DNA from: Dissulfurispira thermophila
GTDB taxonomy: Bacteria; Nitrospirota; Thermodesulfovibrionia; Thermodesulfovibrionales; Dissulfurispiraceae
Assembly (NCBI RefSeq): GCF_014701235.1
Contig: NZ_AP022873.1
Location: 1,798,001-1,862,000, forward strand
Reading direction: 5' to 3'
DNA: 64,000 nucleotides
Positions 8,958 through 16,409 of this stretch are shown piece after piece (position 1 is the first letter of the stretch; each line of letters begins with the position of its first letter). The notes under the pieces were generated by a model. It was not told the DNA's origin. It searched no databases and was given only the letters and a program-made list of their open reading frames with translations. The translations under genes were made by a program, and so were the position numbers.

Positions 8958-9290
8958 ATGTGGTTTAAAAAAAACAAAAACAACATATCATGCCCTGAAT
9001 GCAATGGCAGGATGGAGGTTACAGCTATAATTACAGATTCAGGCAGCCTTCCTGATTATTACGAGATAAGAAGAAAATACAAATGCAGAAGCAGAAAATG
9101 TAGGCATGAGTGCAGTTCTATAGAGCTAATAGCAATAAACGGAGATATACAATCTATAGCAGATGACTTAAACAAACTTTACAGCTCAATTGACACACTT
9201 AATGCATCACTCAAAACATTGCTTCAAGCAGCACATAAGCTGCAAGAAGTAAAAGGCTCAGTGGTATATAAAGGGCCTATTATGAATTAG
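8958..9290 (+). CDS. Small zinc-ribbon protein, function unknown
   Basis: A 110-residue protein with Cys12-x2-Cys15 and Cys43-x4-Cys48, a zinc-finger pattern. The CxxC plus Cx4C arrangement resembles the Ogr/Delta type of phage transcription activators, though the spacing between the pairs is longer and no phage genes are nearby. The C-terminal half is predicted helical. It is the last gene of the regulator-fliL unit, 14 bases downstream. No specific function can be assigned. Confidence 0.6.
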   Translation: MWFKKNKNNISCPECNGRMEVTAIITDSGSLPDYYEIRRKYKCRSRKCRHECSSIELIAINGDIQSIADDLNKLYSSIDTLNASLKTLLQAAHKLQEVKGSVVYKGPIMN

Positions 9291-9316
9291 GAAGGAGTAA
9301 CGATATCCATGAACGG

Positions 9317-9655
9317 CTATTTTAATAAAGCAAATAGAGCAGCTATAAGACCTGTCTGGACTACCCAGAAAATAAACATCCATTTGATTATCTCTGACTT
9401 TGTTTTTGCAATCTCTACTCTTAAGCCTGCTATTTCTTCAGTTATTCTTTTATCCAATCTTGCTATCTCCTCTGTTATCCGCCGGTTTATCTTTGCTACT
9501 TCTTCAGATAATCTGCGTTCAAACTTCTCTTCAGCTATCACAAGGGTGTCTTTTCTGCCTTCAAACTCTACTTCTTTAAGCAGCATTGCAAAAGACTCCG
9601 CTGCCTCGTCTCCGAGTTTGTCTCTTAATAGCTTTGGTATAGTTATTACAGACAT
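9317..9655 (-). CDS. Coiled-coil protein with C-terminal membrane helix (DUF1640/CCDC90-like)
   Basis: 112 residues. An N-terminal segment (IPKLLRDKLGDEAAESF) precedes a long charged coiled coil built of repeats such as NRRITEEIARLDKRITEEI. A C-terminal transmembrane helix runs over about residues 90-111. This layout is typical of small bacterial coiled-coil tail-anchored proteins related to the mitochondrial CCDC90 family; their function is unclear. It points against the neighbouring + strand genes and follows a broken paralogue. A related design occurs at 40746-41159. Confidence 0.72.
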   Translation of the reverse strand: MSVITIPKLLRDKLGDEAAESFAMLLKEVEFEGRKDTLVIAEEKFERRLSEEVAKINRRITEEIARLDKRITEEIAGLRVEIAKTKSEIIKWMFIFWVVQTGLIAALFALLK

Positions 9656-9893
9656 CTATATGCCTCCTCTGAGAAGTTTTACAAGGGCTGCAATAACTAC
9701 TGCCTGCGCTACAAGCATACCAGCTACCCATTTTACAATCTCTGACTTAAGCTCAATAAGCCGCAGGTCAAGATACTGTTTTGTAATAAGATTGTCGGAG
9801 ACCGTCTCTTTAACGACATTGGCAATCTCCTTAGATGCCTTTTCAGGTAGGTCTGCTGCTTTGATTTTTAGAGTGTCTATAGTGGTTTACATA
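9656..9893 (-). pseudogene. Broken small coiled-coil/TM protein gene (DUF1640-like)
   Basis: The reverse strand reads ATG immediately followed by TAA, then in the same frame TTIDTLKIKAADLPEK. Translation then slips at an A5 run (about 9840-9844) into another frame, giving ASKEIANVVKETVSDN, LITKQYLDLRLIELKSEIVK and the membrane helix WVAGMLVAQAVVIAALVKLL. Corrected, it is about 78 residues with the start, coiled coil and tail anchor of the family seen in the adjacent gene. Both a stop at codon 2 and a +1 base are needed to explain it, so it is probably dead. No alternative start rescues the membrane half. Confidence 0.6.
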
Positions 9894-9950
9894 AAATCAA
9901 TTATACAAAAACAAAGCAATTTTTACAGGCAATGGGCATGTGGTAAATTT

Positions 9951-9980
9951 AATGAGTCAAGAACTTTCTCTTGACCCATT
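9951..9980. repeat. Hairpin in the leader of the first chemoreceptor gene
   Basis: AATGAGTCAAGA-actttc-TCTTGACCCATT is a 12-bp stem with one mismatch, 82 bases before the chemoreceptor start. There is no T-run. It could be a regulatory leader structure or a transcript end for the pseudogene region. The rest of the gap 9894-10062 shows no gene. Confidence 0.45.
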
Positions 9981-10062
9981 AGCTACTTGACTACTTAAAA
10001 ATTAAAGGGGGTAAAATCAGCACAGGGCTTATTTCACATAAAAAACAAATAAGAGGTGTTCA

Positions 10063-12309
10063 GTGATTATTAAAAAGAAAATCAACAGTAGCATTTTTAT
10101 GAAATTAGCAACTTTGATAACAGGGCTACTATTATTAGGACTAACTGTGTTAATAGTTTTATCAACAATAATTCTCACATCAAACACAAAAAAACAGTCT
10201 GATCATGAACTATCTGATAAACATTCTGCTATTAGCAATATATTTTATAGCAGGTCTATCGGGCTTTTAGGGTATGCAGCAGAGCTTGCGAATCGGGCTG
10301 ATGTTAAAGCAGCAATTAAATCAGAAAATCGTGACCAGCTTAAGAGCATTTTTGTCCATACATTTAAATCAATAAACAGTGCAAACCCTGATGTTCACAC
10401 CATTGAAGCCTCAAATCCAAAGGGGATTATGCTCATTAGAGGACACAATCCTGAAAAATTTGGTGATGACAAGTCAAAGACCGAGCTTTTTGGCAATGCG
10501 ATAAAAACCAAAAAGCCTCAACTTGGCATGGAGGTCTCTACCACAACAGGTAAACTCAGCATTGATGCTGTATACCCTGTAATGGATGGGGATAACCTTG
10601 TAGGGCTTGTTAAAGTAGGGACATATCCAACTAATAATACCCTTGAGCAACTTTCAAAGGTTTCAGGCACTGAAATAGCAATAATAAGTGGTCAAAAGGT
10701 AATCGGCACATCATTAGGCAATATAGAATCTATAATCAGTAAAATAACAAATAAACTTTCTGATATTACTATTGATAATAAGCATTATCGTGCTAAACAA
10801 TTCCCATTGATGTTTGGAGATAAGGTTATTGAAAGTAGTAACATGCTACTTTTTTTAAGCAATGATGAAATCAATCATACAACTAAATCAGTGATCACCA
10901 CTCAGATAATCCTTGCTGTAGTAATATTAGCCCTTCTGTTGACTGCAATTTCAATAGTAATAAAACATATTCTTAATCCACTAAGACATGTGGATTCAGC
11001 ATTGCAAGAAATTGCAAAAGGTAATTTAAGGACAACTATTGAAGTAACTACTACAGATGAAATAGGTAATATTACAAGGAGCATGAATAAATGCCTTGAT
11101 TCGTTTAATAGCCTTATAAACAGTATACTCACAGCCTCTAACAATGTAGTATCAACAGTGGATACATTAAGGGCAAGGTCTCAAAAGACAGCAGAAGGTG
11201 CAAAGACCCAATCAGGACAAGCACATCAAATAGCAACAGCAGCAGAAGAGATGTCTCAGACAATAACAGACATAGCAAGAAATGCATCAGTAGCAGCAGA
11301 GACATCAGAAGATGCAATGAAGACAGCCTATGAAGGCAAAGAAATAGCAGACGGGGCAGTAAACACAGTAAACAGCGTTTATACATCTACAGTAGAGCTT
11401 GCTGGAATGGTAGAAAAACTCAATAACAGGGCAACAGAGATAGGAGACATAGTAACAGTAATCAAAGACATAGCAGACCAGACAAACCTATTGGCATTAA
11501 ATGCAGCAATAGAGGCAGCAAGGGCAGGAGAGCAGGGGAGGGGATTTGCAGTTGTTGCTGATGAAGTAAGGAAACTTGCAGAAAGGACAATAAAGGCAAC
11601 AGGCGAGATATCAGAAAAGATAGGAGCAATACAGCAAGAATCTGTGCAGACATCTAACACAATGACATCTGCATCAGATGAGGTAACAAAGGCAACAGAA
11701 TACATAAGGAAGGTAGGAGATTCACTCAACCACATAGTAGATGCAGTGCAGAGAGTAAAAGACCAGATAACACATATAGCCACAGCAGTAGATGAGCAAT
11801 CAGCAGCATCAGAGGAAGTGGCAAAGAACATAGAGAAGACATCAGCAATCTCTAAAGACATGGAGAGGATGGCAGAGGATGTAATGCATCAGGTAAATGC
11901 ACTCACAAAAATATCAGAGGAATTGAGGAATTCATCTGCTGGTTTTAAGACAAAAGGCAGTGAACTCATGATACTTGATTTAGCAAAGACAGACCACAGG
12001 ATATTCATTGGCAAAATAGGTGCATGTTTGAAAGGTGATACAACACTTGACCCATCACAATTGTCAGACCATCACAACTGTAGATTCGGCAAATGGTATT
12101 TTGGAGAAGGAAAAGAGATATGCGGGAATCTGCCGAGCTTTAGGGCAATAGATGAGCCACATGCAAGGATACACGCACTGGCAAAAGAGGCAGTAGCAGC
12201 ATATAACTCTGGAGACAAACTAAAGGCAGAGAGGATTTACAAAGAAATGGAAGACATCTCAGACCAAATTGCAAGCCTGCTTGATGGGATTAAAAGGGAG
12301 TGTAGATAA
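10063..12309 (+). CDS. Methyl-accepting chemotaxis protein with Cache sensor and CZB domain
   Basis: 748 residues with a GTG start preceded by AGAGGTG. TM1 spans about 12-36 and a periplasmic Cache-type ligand domain about 40-270 ([11 protein letters not shown] typical of this group). TM2 spans about 280-303. HAMP follows, then a long signalling hairpin with the conserved tip [20 protein letters not shown]. The tail is a chemoreceptor zinc-binding (CZB) domain at about 650-745, with HNCRFGKWY and PHARIH carrying the metal-binding His and Cys residues. CZB domains sense zinc or hypochlorous acid in other bacteria. No cheA, cheW, cheB or cheR lies in the window, so it must feed an array encoded elsewhere. 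Confidence 0.93.
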   Translation: MIIKKKINSSIFMKLATLITGLLLLGLTVLIVLSTIILTSNTKKQSDHELSDKHSAISNIFYSRSIGLLGYAAELANRADVKAAIKSENRDQLKSIFVHTFKSINSANPDVHTIEASNPKGIMLIRGHNPEKFGDDKSKTELFGNAIKTKKPQLGMEVSTTTGKLSIDAVYPVMDGDNLVGLVKVGTYPTNNTLEQLSKVSGTEIAIISGQKVIGTSLGNIESIISKITNKLSDITIDNKHYRAKQFPLMFGDKVIESSNMLLFLSNDEINHTTKSVITTQIILAVVILALLLTAISIVIKHILNPLRHVDSALQEIAKGNLRTTIEVTTTDEIGNITRSMNKCLDSFNSLINSILTASNNVVSTVDTLRARSQKTAEGAKTQSGQAHQIATAAEEMSQTITDIARNASVAAETSEDAMKTAYEGKEIADGAVNTVNSVYTSTVELAGMVEKLNNRATEIGDIVTVIKDIADQTNLLALNAAIEAARAGEQGRGFAVVADEVRKLAERTIKATGEISEKIGAIQQESVQTSNTMTSASDEVTKATEYIRKVGDSLNHIVDAVQRVKDQITHIATAVDEQSAASEEVAKNIEKTSAISKDMERMAEDVMHQVNALTKISEELRNSSAGFKTKGSELMILDLAKTDHRIFIGKIGACLKGDTTLDPSQLSDHHNCRFGKWYFGEGKEICGNLPSFRAIDEPHARIHALAKEAVAAYNSGDKLKAERIYKEMEDISDQIASLLDGIKRECR

Positions 12310-12319
12310 TAGGTTCGGT

Positions 12320-13090
12320 ATGCAAAAAATAATTCTCATAGTAGATGACCTATTGATGATACACCGTATTATAGGACAAATACTTACAGATGCAGGGTAT
12401 AAAGTTTTAAAGGCTGAAAACGGCAAAAAAGGCTATGAAATGACCATGACATGGAAACCCGATCTCGTAATAATGGACATTGAAATGCCTGTGATGAACG
12501 GAATCGAGGCAACAAAAATGATAAAGTCAGCCCCTGCCATATCACACATACCAGTTGTCATACTCATTTCGCTTGGAAGCGAAGAAGATAGAGAAAATGC
12601 AAAAAAGGCAGGGGCCGACTATTTTTTAAACAAACCTATTTCAAAAGACAGTTTGCTTGAAACAGTCAAAAACATATTACACAAGGAAAAATACGACATC
12701 AACGCATATATTACTGACAAAATCAGCGATACAGTAGAGAACACAGATGATACAGGCAGCACAGCAGAACACAAGATTAGAAGATTTTATCCAATTGCCT
12801 CACCAGAAAATGAAATGGGCATTTTTTGCATATCGCGGACAAATAACACAATAGACATGGCAGAGGCTGAAATAAATCTACTCGTTGGCAGCATAAATGA
12901 GATTGTACAACGAGAGATAGAGATAAACCAGATGAGCAATGAGATAATAGAACTGTCAGAACAAATAAATTTTTTATTTAACTTTGCTACACAAACAACA
13001 GGAATCAATAAAATACATGCCTTTTGCATAGCAGCAATCGAAACCGTTTCAAAAAAAAATATCAGCAGATCAGGGTTTTCTTATAGTTAG
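12320..13090 (+). CDS. REC-GAF-HD-GYP protein, N-terminal part (frame interrupted at A9)
   Basis: The first reading frame encodes a receiver domain (acidic pair 9-10, acceptor Asp53 in VIMDIEMPVMNG, Lys in FLNKPI), a linker, and the beginning of a GAF-like domain. It stops at 13088-13090 shortly after a run of nine A (13051-13059). Removing one A joins it smoothly to the downstream frame that completes the GAF and carries the HD-GYP domain. The start ATG at 12320 was chosen because the receiver begins right there (QKIILIVDD). It lies 10 bases after the chemoreceptor gene, so the pair is probably cotranscribed. Confidence 0.8.
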   Translation: MQKIILIVDDLLMIHRIIGQILTDAGYKVLKAENGKKGYEMTMTWKPDLVIMDIEMPVMNGIEATKMIKSAPAISHIPVVILISLGSEEDRENAKKAGADYFLNKPISKDSLLETVKNILHKEKYDINAYITDKISDTVENTDDTGSTAEHKIRRFYPIASPENEMGIFCISRTNNTIDMAEAEINLLVGSINEIVQREIEINQMSNEIIELSEQINFLFNFATQTTGINKIHAFCIAAIETVSKKNISRSGFSYS

Positions 13091-14072
13091 AAGCCATGAT
13101 GACGATATTATAACAATCCCAAATAACATCACTGAAGATAAGGCAATAGATATCATAAGCAATGATATATTTAAGATTGCACTGCAAAAAGGCGAACCTG
13201 TAATCTCAAAAACATCTGACAGTAGTTCACTGCTTGCCTGCCCTATAATTGTAAAAGACGGATCAATAGGCACTATGGCTTTCTTAAGAAATCCAGACAA
13301 ACAGCAATTTACTGCATATGAAAAAAAGTTTATAGGTGTTATAAATAAAAGCATATCTTCAACACTTGAGATACTGAGGCTTTATGAAGGACTCAAAAAA
13401 CTATATCTAAACACTGTCAAGGCATTGGCTGCTGCTATTGATGCAAAAGACCCCTATACCCATGGACATTCTTTCAGGGTTGCAAAGTATTCAGTGGCAA
13501 TGGCAAGAAAACTAAATCTTTCAGAAGAGGCTATTTCTGACCTTGAAATTGCAGTTTATATGCATGACCTTGGAAAAATAGGCATTTCTGAAGCTGTTTT
13601 AAAAAAGGCAGGAAAATTCACAGATGAAGAGTACAACGAAATAAAAAAACATCCCCACTTTACAGGCAAAATCCTTGCACCCATAAATCTGCCTGATTTT
13701 ATTGTCCTTACAGCAATACAGCACCATAAAAGGCTTGACGGCAAAGGCTATCCACTCGGACTTTCAGGTGACCAGATAATCAGCACTGCAAAGATTGTTG
13801 CAGTAGCAGATGTGTTTGATGCCCTCACATCAGACCGCCCCTACAGACCGGCTATGCCAGTAGAAAAGGCATTAGAAATACTTATTAATGACATAGATCG
13901 AGCCTTTGACAGAAAAATAGTTTTAGCCCTTATTGATGTATTAAAAGATAATGACATCATTGAAGAAATAAAGGATGTATATCGAGACCTCAAGTTTGTA
14001 GATATTCATGGACTAAACTGCTTCCTCACAACTCTGACAGACCAGCTCGTACGACCTGTAATCCGGATATAA
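13062..14072 (+). pseudogene. REC-GAF-HD-GYP protein, C-terminal part with HD-GYP domain
   Basis: The frame opens right after the A9 run and runs without a stop; its first ATG is only at 13275, inside the GAF domain. It contains the rest of the GAF fold (DQGFLIVRSHDDD, PVISKTSDSSSLLACPIIV, GTMAFLR) and then a complete HD-GYP phosphodiesterase domain: THGHSFRVA, YMHDLGKIGI, the signature HHKRLDGKGYPLGL and VADVFDALTSDRPYR. HD-GYP enzymes degrade cyclic di-GMP. All catalytic motifs are intact, which argues for recent frameshift, slippage decoding or a sequence error rather than old decay. A remnant of ybeY begins 3 bases after the stop. Confidence 0.7.
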
Positions 14073-14074
14073 AA

Positions 14075-14127
14075 AGCAACTCTTTTTCCATCTCCCTCAT
14101 CTTCGTTGGTATTTATTTTTCTCGTGC
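14075..14127 (-). pseudogene. ybeY 3'-end remnant, about 50 bp (copy A)
   Basis: About 52 bases match the C-terminal coding end of the truncated ybeY copy at 15237-15507 (agcaactctttttccatct onward). There is a 4-base deletion and a few mismatches, and the orientation is the same. It sits directly after the HD-GYP stop codon. It has no coding capacity and is read as a scar of rearrangement at the end of ybeY. Confidence 0.7.
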
Positions 14128-14153
14128 CCGCAATTCTGGGACAGTCCCCTTAG

Positions 14154-14330
14154 ATTCATAAAGATATGTGAGTTTCACGAAATTTGTAATCCATTGATTT
14201 TATTGATTTATTTGACATAGCATTTTTAGCAGTTTTTTGAGGGGATGGAGGGCAATTTTGTCTTACTACTTCCTCTCCCCTTGGGGAGAGGGAATTTTTT
14301 AATTTTGTGAAACCCTATTCATAAAGATAT
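14154..14330. mobile_element. MITE-like element with terminal inverted repeats and 14-bp flanking direct repeats
   Basis: ATTCATAAAGATAT occurs at 14154-14167 and again at 14317-14330. The 149 bases between have near-matching inverted ends (GTTTCACGAAATT at 14172-14184 against AATTTTGTGAAAC at 14301-14313, 12 of 13). They include a strong internal hairpin (CTCTCCCC-tt-GGGGAGAG near 14273-14291). There is no coding potential. The right direct repeat contains the stop codon region of the hepT-like gene, so the element appears to have inserted at that gene's 3' end. Confidence 0.5.
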
Positions 14331-14744
14331 CTTCCTAAGGTAGGCTGTTATTTTGTTGATATCTTTTATATTCTTTTTTAAAACGCCGTAAACAATATTA
14401 TCCTCAACCTTATCGTATCCATGGACAATAACATTTCTCATCCCTATCATCTTATCCATCAAATTGAGATATTCGACCGGGAATAAATCGTTCTCAGCTA
14501 ATATATAAAATGCCTCTCTATTGCTTTCCGGAGCTTTAAGTCCTTTGTCTGCTACTATCATCTTTCCGATATCTATAATTGCTTCTATCGTCTTATGGAG
14601 ATTTCTTTCCGTAGCATCTTTTATAAGCCATGATTTAATATATTCTGCATATGTAGGAACCTGCCTACTTAGGTTTCTAAGCTTTTTGATGCAGTCGTTC
14701 GCTGTCTCGAATTTTGAAGAATACTCAAACCTCTGCTTTGCCAT
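14319..14744 (-). CDS. hepT: HEPN-domain toxin, HepT/DUF86 family
   Basis: A 141-residue helical protein with the HEPN RNase motif RNVIVHGY (R-x4-6-H followed by Tyr) at about residues 102-109. In characterised systems HepT is an RNase toxin whose Tyr is AMPylated by its MNT partner. It overlaps the upstream mntA-like gene by 20 bases, as is common for this pair. A MITE-like element abuts its 3' end. The pair lies between two remnants of ybeY, so it was probably acquired as a cassette. Whether it acts as a toxin-antitoxin or a defence module here cannot be told. Confidence 0.82.
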   Translation of the reverse strand: MAKQRFEYSSKFETANDCIKKLRNLSRQVPTYAEYIKSWLIKDATERNLHKTIEAIIDIGKMIVADKGLKAPESNREAFYILAENDLFPVEYLNLMDKMIGMRNVIVHGYDKVEDNIVYGVLKKNIKDINKITAYLRKISL

Positions 14745-15174
14745 GTCTTATCTCTGTTAACTCCCGATAATACGGAATAAAATCAAAATATTCGCTTTTT
14801 ACATAATTTTCAAATGCTCTCCTGTACGGCCTTAACTGTTGCAGTTCGTATATAAGACTGCCATTTGAGATAACCGAATATTGAAGCAAGACCGATACGA
14901 GCCTGCCCTTGAGATTAAATACGCTTACTTTGTTGTTCAAGCCGATCTCTTTTGCCTTTTTGGTAACAATATCCTCCATTATCGAAATTAACCTTAAAAC
15001 ATCATCTTCGGCAACATTCGGTGAAGGCAGTATGGCAATGTCAATATCGCTATCACCTCTCAATCTACCTTCCAGTGCCGAACCATAGAGATACACTGCA
15101 ACTATCTCTGCAGGAATCTCTGCGCTGCTAAGATTGTCCTTCATATGTCGAAAAATATCTACCTTATCAGGCAT
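14725..15174 (-). CDS. mntA: MNT-type minimal nucleotidyltransferase, MntA-like antitoxin
   Basis: 149 residues with the polymerase-beta nucleotidyltransferase signature YGSALEGRLRGDSDIDIAIL at about 29-48 (GS-x9-DxD). By family knowledge MntA-type enzymes AMPylate the Tyr of HepT and neutralise it. The start is preceded by AAGAGGTTAAGG. A possible -10 (TATACT) lies about 30 bases further upstream, so the pair likely has its own promoter. It immediately follows the truncated ybeY copy B. Confidence 0.85.
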   Translation of the reverse strand: MPDKVDIFRHMKDNLSSAEIPAEIVAVYLYGSALEGRLRGDSDIDIAILPSPNVAEDDVLRLISIMEDIVTKKAKEIGLNNKVSVFNLKGRLVSVLLQYSVISNGSLIYELQQLRPYRRAFENYVKSEYFDFIPYYRELTEIRHGKAEV

Positions 15175-15233
15175 AGCCTTAACCTCTTGGAATAGTATAA
15201 CAAAAAAATATCCCTCCTACAAAGATTTCGCCT

Positions 15234-15507
15234 TCACTCTAACTCCCTGAGCAACTCTTTTTCCATCTCCCTCATCTTCTTTGCTTGGTATTTATTTTTT
15301 TCGTGGTCATATCCAAGAAGATGAAGAAGTCCGTGAATCAAAAGCCATGCAACTTCTTCATAAAAGGCAAATCCATGCTCCTTTTCCTGTCTTTTTGCCT
15401 GTGGAATGTTAATAACAATATCACCAAGCAGCATCATCCATCGAGAGTCAAAGGCTTGAAGACTGAAAGCTGAAAGCCTTTTTTTGAGCCTTGATGCCTT
15501 ATTGAAC
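15234..15507 (-). pseudogene. Truncated ybeY copy (copy B), 3' 270 bp
   Basis: Nearly identical to bases 20183-20450 of the intact ybeY, with only a few substitutions plus a shortened heptamer array at the break. It encodes at most 67 residues from an internal ATG (MMLLGDIVI) and retains the zinc motif [11 protein letters not shown]. It lacks the N-terminal half, so it is not a working enzyme. It keeps what looks like the native C-terminus (EKELLRELE), whereas the intact gene has an altered tail. It is therefore the original 3' end of ybeY displaced from its gene. Confidence 0.85.
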
Positions 15508-15538
15508 TCATCAAAATTGAACAGTTATAATACAGCTA

Positions 15539-16408
15539 ATGATACAACATGAAGACATAAAAAGAGCTGAAGTAATAGCTCGTGATATTGGCATACCACC
15601 ACAGCCTGATATTGTTATGAGTATCCTTCAAGAGATAAATAAGAATACCCCTGATTTAAAAAAAATATCTGACTTGATAATGAAAGATGCCTCTACTGTA
15701 GCAAGACTATTGAAAGTAGCAAATTCACCCTTTTTTTCAAGAGCAAAGGTAGATTCTGTCTTTCATGCCATCCAAATACTCGGTATTAAAAACTTCTATA
15801 ATATTGTCTTGATGTGTAGCCTTGAGGATATTATAAACAACTCAGGACTACAGCTTAGTAATCTCTGGAAACACTCTTATCTAACAGCAATGATAGCAGG
15901 TTATATAGCAAAAAAATATAAATTATGTTCAGAAGAGCATGCTTATATGGCAGGTCTATTTCATGACTGCGGCATTATGCTGATGATGAAGAAATGGCAT
16001 GACTACAATCAAATAGTTGAATATACTTTATACCTGAATCCACAATATCCGGCATATGAGAAATTCGAACTAATAACAGCCTATGAAACCAGTAAATACA
16101 CCTCAAATCACTGCGTACTCGGCTATACTATGGCTAAATCATGGAAACTGCCTGATATTGTAATCAACTGTTTACTCCATCACCATCATCATGATATTTC
16201 TATCCACAAAAAAGTTGATGATAGAATAATATGCTCACTACTTCACATATCAGAGTTAATATCCATGTCATTTGATTATTCGTCTGAAAAATTTTTCTAT
16301 ATCTATTCAAGATGGTTAGAAGTTTATAAAAATTCTCTAAGTGAACTCGGATTATCCGAAAGCAGTATAAGTCCTCTCATTACAGAAGTCTCAAGATTTT
16401 TTGCTTAA
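15539..16408 (+). CDS. HDOD-domain signalling protein
   Basis: 289 residues with an N-terminal HDOD domain. IPPQPDIVMSILQEIN, the DLIMKDASTVARLLKVANSPFF region and HAIQILGIKNFYNIVL are typical. Later motifs (AGLFHDCGIMLM) resemble a degenerate HD fold, but the paired metal ligands of active phosphodiesterases are not all evident. HDOD proteins act as scaffolds or regulators in chemotaxis, c-di-GMP and motility pathways. It overlaps or abuts the REC-PP2C-HATPase gene and probably shares its regulation. It begins 31 bases after the ybeY remnant, at the left edge of the inserted block. Confidence 0.85.
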   Translation: MIQHEDIKRAEVIARDIGIPPQPDIVMSILQEINKNTPDLKKISDLIMKDASTVARLLKVANSPFFSRAKVDSVFHAIQILGIKNFYNIVLMCSLEDIINNSGLQLSNLWKHSYLTAMIAGYIAKKYKLCSEEHAYMAGLFHDCGIMLMMKKWHDYNQIVEYTLYLNPQYPAYEKFELITAYETSKYTSNHCVLGYTMAKSWKLPDIVINCLLHHHHHDISIHKKVDDRIICSLLHISELISMSFDYSSEKFFYIYSRWLEVYKNSLSELGLSESSISPLITEVSRFFA

Positions 16409-16409
16409 T

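Noticed and set aside
9309-9974. Long + strand frame opposite the two small coiled-coil genes
   Set aside because: Its Ser/Ile-rich product is the antisense of the coiled-coil gene and its pseudogene paralogue; no family features and no continuity of function.
9894-10062. Possible c-di-GMP riboswitch upstream of the chemoreceptor
   Set aside because: A hairpin is present, but the conserved GEMM core and tetraloop arrangement were not recognisable; none seen upstream of the other c-di-GMP genes either.
11379-11861. Long reverse-strand frame inside the first chemoreceptor
   Set aside because: Low-complexity Ala/Ser/Leu product that mirrors the repetitive receptor hairpin codons; the same happens opposite the second receptor.
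15234-15437. 67-residue YbeY-like frame as a functional gene
   Set aside because: Lacks the N-terminal half of the fold; the full gene is nearby and the fragment is best explained as a duplicated 3' end.
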